From Peromyscus leucopus (lineage: Eukaryota > Chordata > Mammalia > Rodentia > Cricetidae): DNA of 64,000 nucleotides. A program made the position numbers and the translations under genes. Each line of letters starts with the position of its first letter. The first letter of the stretch is position 1. The notes under the pieces were generated by a model, which made no database searches, was not told where the DNA came from, and worked only from the letters and a program-made list of their open reading frames with translations. Location: positions 15,999,798 through 16,063,797 of the forward strand of contig NC_051068.1 in NCBI RefSeq assembly GCF_004664715.2. Direction: 5' to 3'. Positions 57,962-64,000 of the stretch are shown one piece after another.

Positions 57962-59139
57962 CTCTAGCCTATCCATGAGATGCATCTCTCAAAGATCCAG
58001 GATTACTCTTATCCTTGAAATGTATAATTCAGTGACAATCCTAATGAAATAACAAAAAAAGGAAATAATTTAAATTCCTGAAAGTTAATTAACTGAAAAT
58101 AAACAAGAAACCCATTTTTATTTCAACCTTGGAAATTATTCTGAAATACGGCATAGTTTCTCCCCCTAACCACAGGGTATCTGACATATTTATATACCTT
58201 TAAAGTAGCTGGGTGTCACTGTATTCATCAGGGCCACTTATGCATAATGCAGAAAGTGAAGCTGGAAACTACTTTTCAATTAACCCTGATAAAACTTCTT
58301 ACATAGCTCCTCACCACCACCCCCAACTCCCCACCCCACTGCCTCGCTGCCTATTCTTCTAAAGTTGGAGGTAGCAAGACAGTCTAGCCTACCTGGGATT
58401 TTAATCCAACAGTATTGAGCCCAGTACACTGTCCCTGCTGGAGACAGGAACTCCAAAAGCACAGCTTAAACTACTCTACAAGTCGAGAATCACTCACTGC
58501 CTTGCCTTGGTGACTTCCTGACAGAAAGCTAAATATTGGAAGACAGAGAGGGGAAAGATAAAAAGACTGTCTTGTCCAACTAAGCAACAACATTACATGA
58601 ACTACTTAATTTCATGTCACACCACTTGTTTTTAATACAATAACTATTCCGTCTGGTACAAATGTAAACTTTCAGTCTGTGGGGAAATAAACACATTCTT
58701 CAAAAGTAACTAGTTACCCATTTGTAACCTCATAAACAACTGGGCAGCACCTGGCGAAGATCGATAGAGGGAGGCAGAGAGCTGAGAGGTCACGTGATGT
58801 CTGTTTCTGCCTGCTCCTGCAATGTCCGATAAGCACCACCACTTCTGGGATGGCTGTCACATTCCTCTCAGCTCTGCACCTAGAGCAAGTTTTAGCACTC
58901 CCTTTCCTCCGGAAGGATGCACTTTCTTGAGACCACAGGGCTCTCCTAGGTAAACTACATCTGCACTCTGCTCAAGCTGGTTAGAATCCTAACACGCCCA
59001 CCCTCCTTTCGCAGGCCACACAGGTGGTATTTATTGGGCAAGGTGTTTCAATCCAAGAGAGAATGGCATCAAAAGTTGGCCAACCTCAGGAGAAGGGTCA
59101 CTAGATTTAGCGGGCATGATTGAGAAGCAGGAGATAAGA

Positions 59140-59170
59140 GGATGGATTTAAAAAAAAAAAAAAAAAAAAA
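59140..59170. repeat. poly(A) tract
   Basis: About 24 A residues at 59149-59171, 35 bp from a minus-strand B1. Confidence 0.8.
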
Positions 59171-59204
59171 ACTGAAGGGGAAGAAAGGGCAGATTTTTCT
59201 TTCT

Positions 59205-59353
59205 TAAATTTGGTTTCTTGAGACACGGTTTCTCTGTGTAGCCCTGGCTGTCCTGGAACTTGCTCTGTAGACCAGATTAGCCTTGAACTCACAGAGATCC
59301 TGCCTCTGCCTCCCGAGTGCTGAGATTAAAGGCGTGCGCCACAACGCCTGGCT
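59205..59353 (-). mobile_element. B1 SINE
   Basis: The complement of an almost intact B1: 'ttctctgtgtagccctggct' and 'gagattaaaggcgtgcgcca'. In sense orientation relative to Dcun1d1. Confidence 0.92.
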
Positions 59354-59857
59354 GTAGATTTTCTCTATTTCTATAAAAAAAGCTAATGGAGACAGACCAC
59401 TTTCCATGAGACAGCCTCAAAGACTCAGCAGTCGAATGTGCGCTTGGACTGACTTCCTTTACTGTGTATTGAAAAGGACTATGGCAGAGTGGCTGGTAAA
59501 CTGCCTAAGCCGTGCAACATCAATCCTCACGTGTTAAACTCACTCAGACATTACTGAGTTTTCAAGAAAAGTCAACAGTGGTAAGCAGGAGAGGACACAC
59601 CATACTCAGGTTCTGTTAGGATTCTTACTTTTATTCTAGAGCAAAAAAAAGAAAGAAAGAAAAGAGAGGGGTGGGAGAAGAAAACCCAGAAAAATTCCAT
59701 AATCTGAACAATAAAACTCATCTATTTTCTTTACAAAATAAAAAAAAAATGCCTAGACTGTGAACACATACCACTTTGTACCTAAATCTTCCCTCCTTTT
59801 TTAACTTAATAAACTTAAGACTCACATTAGAAAAGAAACAAAACAACCTTTCTGGAA

Positions 59858-59922
59858 AGACGGTGTGGCTCAGTGGTAGAATACATACTGCAAGTTTAAT
59901 GTCCAGCACCAAAATAAGAAGT
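59858..59922 (+). mobile_element. ID-like SINE
   Basis: 'gtgtggctcagtggtagaat' and 'atgtccagcaccaaaataag'. Short, diverged. Confidence 0.6.
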
Positions 59923-60214
59923 TTATCCGAAAAATTCAAATACCATGTTTTGGATCTAGCCAAGCACATCTTCAAGCATATTTTACCACTAAACTCACAA
60001 AACAGTGATTAGATGAACAGATTACATAAAATCATAATAATGACAGCAAAGTCTTCCTATTATGCTCCCCAAGAAAAATCATGTGCATGGAAAATGATCT
60101 CCTGGCCAACTAACACCCCAAATTTTCAAAACAGAAGTAACTTGACTGAGAAGTGGTGCTTGTAAAATGAAAATTCCTTCATTAATTTTCACCCACATTG
60201 TTCATCTTCTTCCC

Positions 60215-60250
60215 TTTCCCTCAGCCTCAGCCTCAGCCTCAATCTCAACT
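60215..60250. repeat. (CCTCAG)n short repeat
   Basis: Four to five units of a hexanucleotide, the last ones altered. Confidence 0.85.
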
Positions 60251-60302
60251 CTAGAAGGACACTCCACTCGGGTCCACAGTTTCAAAGAACCTTTTCAAAG
60301 TG

Positions 60303-60487
60303 AGCACCAGTGTTTCACCTGCAGGCATGCATGCATATCAAGTGCCTATAGATGCTGGATGAGGGAGGGCATCGGATCCTCTGGAACTGGAGTCACAGAT
60401 GATTGCGAGCTGCCATGTGGATACCTAACTGAGTCCTCTGTAAGAGTGCTAAGTCTCTTACACTCTGAGCCATCTCTCCAGCTCTGG
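60303..60487 (-). mobile_element. B3 SINE
   Basis: The complement of the head ('ctgagccatctctccagctc') and a B3 body ('ctctggaactggagtcacag'). Confidence 0.8.
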
Positions 60488-60569
60488 AATTACTTTTTGA
60501 AATGCAATTCTAGTTAGCTGATATCTAGTTCACAAAAGTCAATGTTTCAAAATATCAGAATACCTTAAT

Positions 60570-60712
60570 GAGGCCAGGTATATAGGTACAGTGGCAGAGA
60601 AGGCAGATCTATGAGTTCAGGTCAGTCTGGTCCACATAGCGAGTCCCAGGCTAGCCAGGGCTACTTAGTGAGATTCTGACTCAAAATAAAAACAAAACAA
60701 CCTTAATGATAT
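60570..60712 (+). mobile_element. B1-like SINE
   Basis: 'gtcagtctggtccacatagc' and 'ccagggctacttagtgagat'. Diverged, head shortened. Confidence 0.7.
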
Positions 60713-60744
60713 GTGTTACTTTCATGAAAAACTCTGTGTCTAGC

Positions 60745-60932
60745 AGGTGCCACTAAGACAGCTCAGTCGGTAGAGGTACATGCTACCAAGCCTGATGATC
60801 CGAGTTCAATCCCCAAGACTCACATGGGTAGAAAGAGAGAATTAACTCCACAACTTGTTCCAAATTCCAAATGTGCACTTTGGCACATATGCACCCCCAC
60901 ACATAAATACATAAATATAATAGTTTTTAAAA
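60745..60932 (+). mobile_element. RSINE1/B4-type SINE
   Basis: 'cagctcagtcggtagaggta', 'ccaagcctgatgatccgagt' and an ATAAATA tail. Confidence 0.78.
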
Positions 60933-61554
60933 AGCTCTGTGTGGCTAATGTGATTAGGATGTGATTAACAGTTTTAAATTCCCATGATATTTATAAGAGC
61001 TAGCTTTAGTCTAGCAAGCTATGTTTTCTTATGTAAGACCAAGTCTGTGGCAGACACAGTCCAATGTTACCCATACCCAACCCCTCAACTACAAATGGCC
61101 TTCCCACAGATCACAGGTCAAAAGTGCAGGAAAAGTCAATTCAGTGAGGTGATCTGCTGCAAGAGAATACTTTCACCTACAGGCAAAGTTCTGCTCCAGG
61201 GAAGTAAGGGTAAACTGCCTATGCCTTTCCTTTGGCTGCAGAGGAACACTGTAACATGGTTTGTCGACACTGAAGAGTCTCCTCTCAGGCCTACCTGGCA
61301 AGGGTTCCACTCCACTCATAGAAAACTAATCTCTGCTGCAGTAAACAAAGTTTTACAGTTCCAGGCATTTAACATGAATTAAATTAACCTTAACTGGTAT
61401 ATAGTAAGGAGTCTTATAGGTCCATAAATTAAGCAAGAATAAGCGGGGGGAGGGGGGGTAACAAAACAAAATTATTTAAACAGTAAATGAAAAATAATGA
61501 CCATATTTATTTGAGCTACTATTGTGTCAGACCTTGTGCTAGTCAATTTTTCTT

Positions 61555-61583
61555 TTTCTTTCTTTCTTTCTTTTTTTTTTTGG
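61555..61583. repeat. pyrimidine-rich (CTTT)n tract
   Basis: TTTC units passing into a T run. Confidence 0.85.
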
Positions 61584-62607
61584 ATGGCAGGGATCTGTGG
61601 GGAAGAGATAGGACTGACCTTTGTGGCCACAGGCTAGCCTGAAACTTGACAGTACCGACTCAGCTGCCCAAGCTGAGTTTAGAGGCAACAGATCATCCTG
61701 ATTTACATATAACAACTCAGAAAAGGGGTCTCACTGGGCCCATCTTACAGGGAAGGAAAACAAGGCTCGGGGTAGGAGCTACACTCACCCAAAAGAGCAA
61801 AGCCAGTACCCAAAGCACGGTGCCTTCCTTCAAAGAGTGCAGGTGCAGTCTTTCCATTTATTCTATGCACAACTTCATGGGCAAATGAGAACAAGGTTAC
61901 AAAGTGCAGCCACTGATTCAGCACAGAGTGCGGGGAGAGGAGGGCAGCATTCACCTCCTCTAACAGAACTGACTTTTCCCTTCTCAATGCCATTATCAGC
62001 CTTCAAACTGCAAATGCCCTTTAAACACTGGCTCCTCGTCTAGTCCCCAGGCTGACACAGGGATTGGGATGGAACATCTATTTAGGGCTTTGCTGGGGGA
62101 GTAAGGGGATAGGTTATTTTTAAGACAAGTAATAAAACAAGATGAAAAGTATATTTATGGTTCCATGACAGTCTGTTTTTTAAACAAATGACAGTCTATA
62201 GCTTTGACTGAAGAGACAGAAAGACCTACAGCTACTGGAAGTCATAGTTTCCTTTTCCAATGAAAAGGCTGGACACAGAAAATATAAACAGACAGGTTAT
62301 GGCCAGAACTTAAGGGACTGAGTACAATTTCCAATACTAAGCTAAAACAAACAGCTCTTAGAGTATTCTTTTACATTCTAAAATACGGTGTAGAATAATA
62401 ACTAAAAAGTTATGAGCTGTGCAGCTTATCATTCATTCTTTAGTTTTCTGCACCATGAATAATAGTTTATATCATATAAGAGGCAGGTAGTACCCTGCCA
62501 CTGAACAGAAAGTCAAGAATGCTGTATAGTTACTATTTACAATGATATAATCAGAAAGTACATCTATACAATTCAGAATGGTTGCAGAGAATATTCCTCA
62601 CAGGGGT

Positions 62608-62735
62608 TGTTTGAGCGGTGTCTTACTCACACTGTAGCCCAGGCTGGCCTAGACCTCACCACGTAGCCTTGGGTAGCAATCCTGTCTCATTCTCCCCACT
62701 GCCCATCAGAAGCACGCACACTCACACCTGACTCA
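62608..62735 (-). mobile_element. old B1-like SINE
   Basis: 'cactgtagcccaggctggcc' is the complement of a B1 body. Strongly diverged. Confidence 0.6.
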
Positions 62736-63054
62736 AAGTTTTTAACAAGTGTTCTACTGATAGACAGTTAAACAAGTTTCTCTTCATTTCACCTCAGAAT
62801 TGGGAGGTTAGTCAAAAGATGTCTGTTGTTGAAAATGGAATAAGGTCTTGGTTTTCCAAAGAAAGTGTTGGACTACTTAAAAGTTATTTTCGCTCATTTC
62901 TAGTTAACTCTGGTAAGAGGACAGAACAAGTTCCTCCAGTTTGACTGTTGGTGGTCACTTTTCTGTTGATCTTCCCTACCTTACCATTTGAGCATCTAAC
63001 AAGCAGTCATAATAGGTAACTTTGCTCTTCAAGTTGGTGTAATGATTACTATCT

Positions 63055-63178
63055 CAGCCCCTTGAGAAACTGAAACAGAAAGATCATTTGAGCCCAGGAG
63101 CTGGAGACCAGCCTGGGAAATCTCACTTCAAAAATAAATTAAAAAGTAAATAAACAAACAAATAAATAAAATTGCCTT
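63055..63178 (+). mobile_element. 7SL-derived SINE monomer (old B1 type)
   Basis: 'catttgagcccaggagctgg' and 'gaccagcctgggaaatctca' followed by an AAATAAA tail. It looks like an early B1/proto-B1 copy. Confidence 0.65.
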
Positions 63179-63315
63179 GCCCTTTTCATAAAAATTTTTC
63201 TACAAAAAAATAACAACAAAGCCCCAAAGAACTGTTTCATAGATAACCACAATGGCTAGCATTCAACAGCCAATGCAATATTTGTTTCATAAAGATCCTT
63301 AAAAAGTGAAATCTA

Positions 63316-63401
63316 GGGGTTGGGGATTTAGCTCAGGGGTAGAGCGCTTGCCTAGAAAGTGCAAGGCCCTGGGTTCAGTCCTTAGCTCCAGAAAAAAAAA
63401 A
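63316..63401 (+). mobile_element. ID SINE, well preserved
   Basis: A near-consensus ID ('ggggttggggatttagctca', 'tagagcgcttgcctagaaag') with A tail, flanked by aagtgaaatcta at 63304-63315 and 63402-63413. The best-preserved ID in the window. Confidence 0.95.
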
Positions 63402-63474
63402 AAGTGAAATCTAATTTTTTCTTATCTACTCAAATCTTAAGCAATGCTCTAATAATGCAATAAATACTCTAAAT

Positions 63475-63655
63475 GGGAGATAGGGACTGCTCATGTATCC
63501 CATACATAGCTAAAGATGACCTTGAACTTCTGACCCTCTTCTCTAGGCCTCTAGGGTACTAAGATTATTGGTATAAACCACCATGGCCAGTTTATATAGT
63601 GGTGGGGCCAAATCCAGGGCTTTATTCAAGCACTCTACCAACATTCCAGCCTCTT
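63475..63655 (-). mobile_element. B4-type SINE
   Basis: The complement of a B1-like part ('agatgaccttgaacttctga') followed by the complement of an ID-like head ('caagcactctaccaacattc'). Confidence 0.7.
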
Positions 63656-64000
63656 AAATGTTTATTAAAATTAAAACATACCAACCTAACAAGGGATGGT
63701 TATATATACTTCAGCAACTGATCACTATGCTCAGTAGGGAGGGATTCAAAAGTATAATTCAATACAATTCTTTAGAAAATTACTATTTGAGTAAATCTCT
63801 TAAAATTTTAAAATGCAGACCCCCAGTTTAATGCAGATATACATTATGCAAAAAACACTAATGCACATAAAATAAAAATAATCATTTAAAAAATTTAAAT
63901 CACAAAAGTAATGAAAGATGGCATTGGAGGTGCTTTTTCTTGGTTGAGGGGTACAAACCTAAAGTAATGAGGTAAGTCAATCATTTAGCTACTCAATAAC

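Larger units (their letters stand above)
56123..64000 (-). other. Dcun1d1: Dcun1d1 intron 1 (partial)
   Basis: No exon ending in ATG followed by a donor, and no CpG island, is visible up to the window edge, so exon 1 and the promoter lie beyond 64000. Stretches 57000-57760, 57965-59200 and 61000-62600 contain nothing I can name. Confidence 0.8.

Noticed and set aside
60215..60250. Short hexanucleotide repeat as a CRISPR-like array
   Set aside because: No spacers; it is a simple tandem repeat in a mammalian intron.
63316..63401. Possible tRNA-Ala gene
   Set aside because: The tRNA-like sequence is an ID SINE with A tail and target duplication.
56123..64000. Dcun1d1 exon 1 or a CpG-island promoter
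   Set aside because: I found neither a CpG-rich segment nor an ATG directly at a donor on the minus strand.

Overview
This window is nuclear DNA from a rodent, most likely a cricetid (deer mouse, vole or hamster group). The evidence is the density of rodent-only SINEs (B1, B2, B3, B4/RSINE1, ID) and the young B1 copies carrying the 'ggaaaggcgcaaagctacac' 3' variant, which I associate with cricetids. Rodent L1 in many states of decay, ERV2-type LTRs and long CA/TG microsatellites support this. Nothing suggests a prokaryote or a free virus; there is no operon, CRISPR array or plasmid gene.

Two host genes lie tail to tail. At the left edge on the + strand is the last coding exon (993-1074) and long 3' UTR of a P4-ATPase flippase gene read as Atp11b. 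On the - strand is Dcun1d1 (SCCRO/DCNL1), a cullin neddylation co-E3. Six of its coding exons are present: 56122-55906, 54424-54256, 51609-51479, 39197-39115, 38883-38787 and 37586-37507. They join in frame at canonical GT-AG sites to give residues 2-259 of a 259-residue protein. The exon carrying the ATG is not in the window, so intron 1 is longer than 7.8 kb. The Atp11b > < Dcun1d1 order matches human 3q26-27.

Layout. 1-4805: Atp11b end and UTR. 4805-34845: 30 kb of intergenic DNA made almost entirely of nested mobile elements. Within it are a 2.5-kb non-autonomous LTR element with both LTRs and a 6-bp target duplication (7862-10389), a B2 holding an L1 that holds a second L1 and a solo LTR (13794-19029), a decayed Cct8 retropseudogene (about 21955-23712), old L1 fragments, and a 1.7-kb stretch I cannot assign (25870-27640). 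34845-37506: probable Dcun1d1 3' UTR, with a 24-base G tract and a TG microsatellite. 37507-56122: Dcun1d1 exons 7 to 2 with repeat-filled introns. 56123-64000: part of intron 1, with SINEs and a hAT element.

I found no undescribed biological system of the operon or defence kind. The most interesting items are the LTR element (B1 sequence inside its LTRs, internal tandem repeats, a short hydrophobic ORF in a strong start context), the three-level nested insertion resolved by target-site duplications, a displaced 129-bp duplication, and repeat tracts placed where they could affect Dcun1d1 RNA processing. All names rest on reading the sequence and recalled families; no database search was possible.
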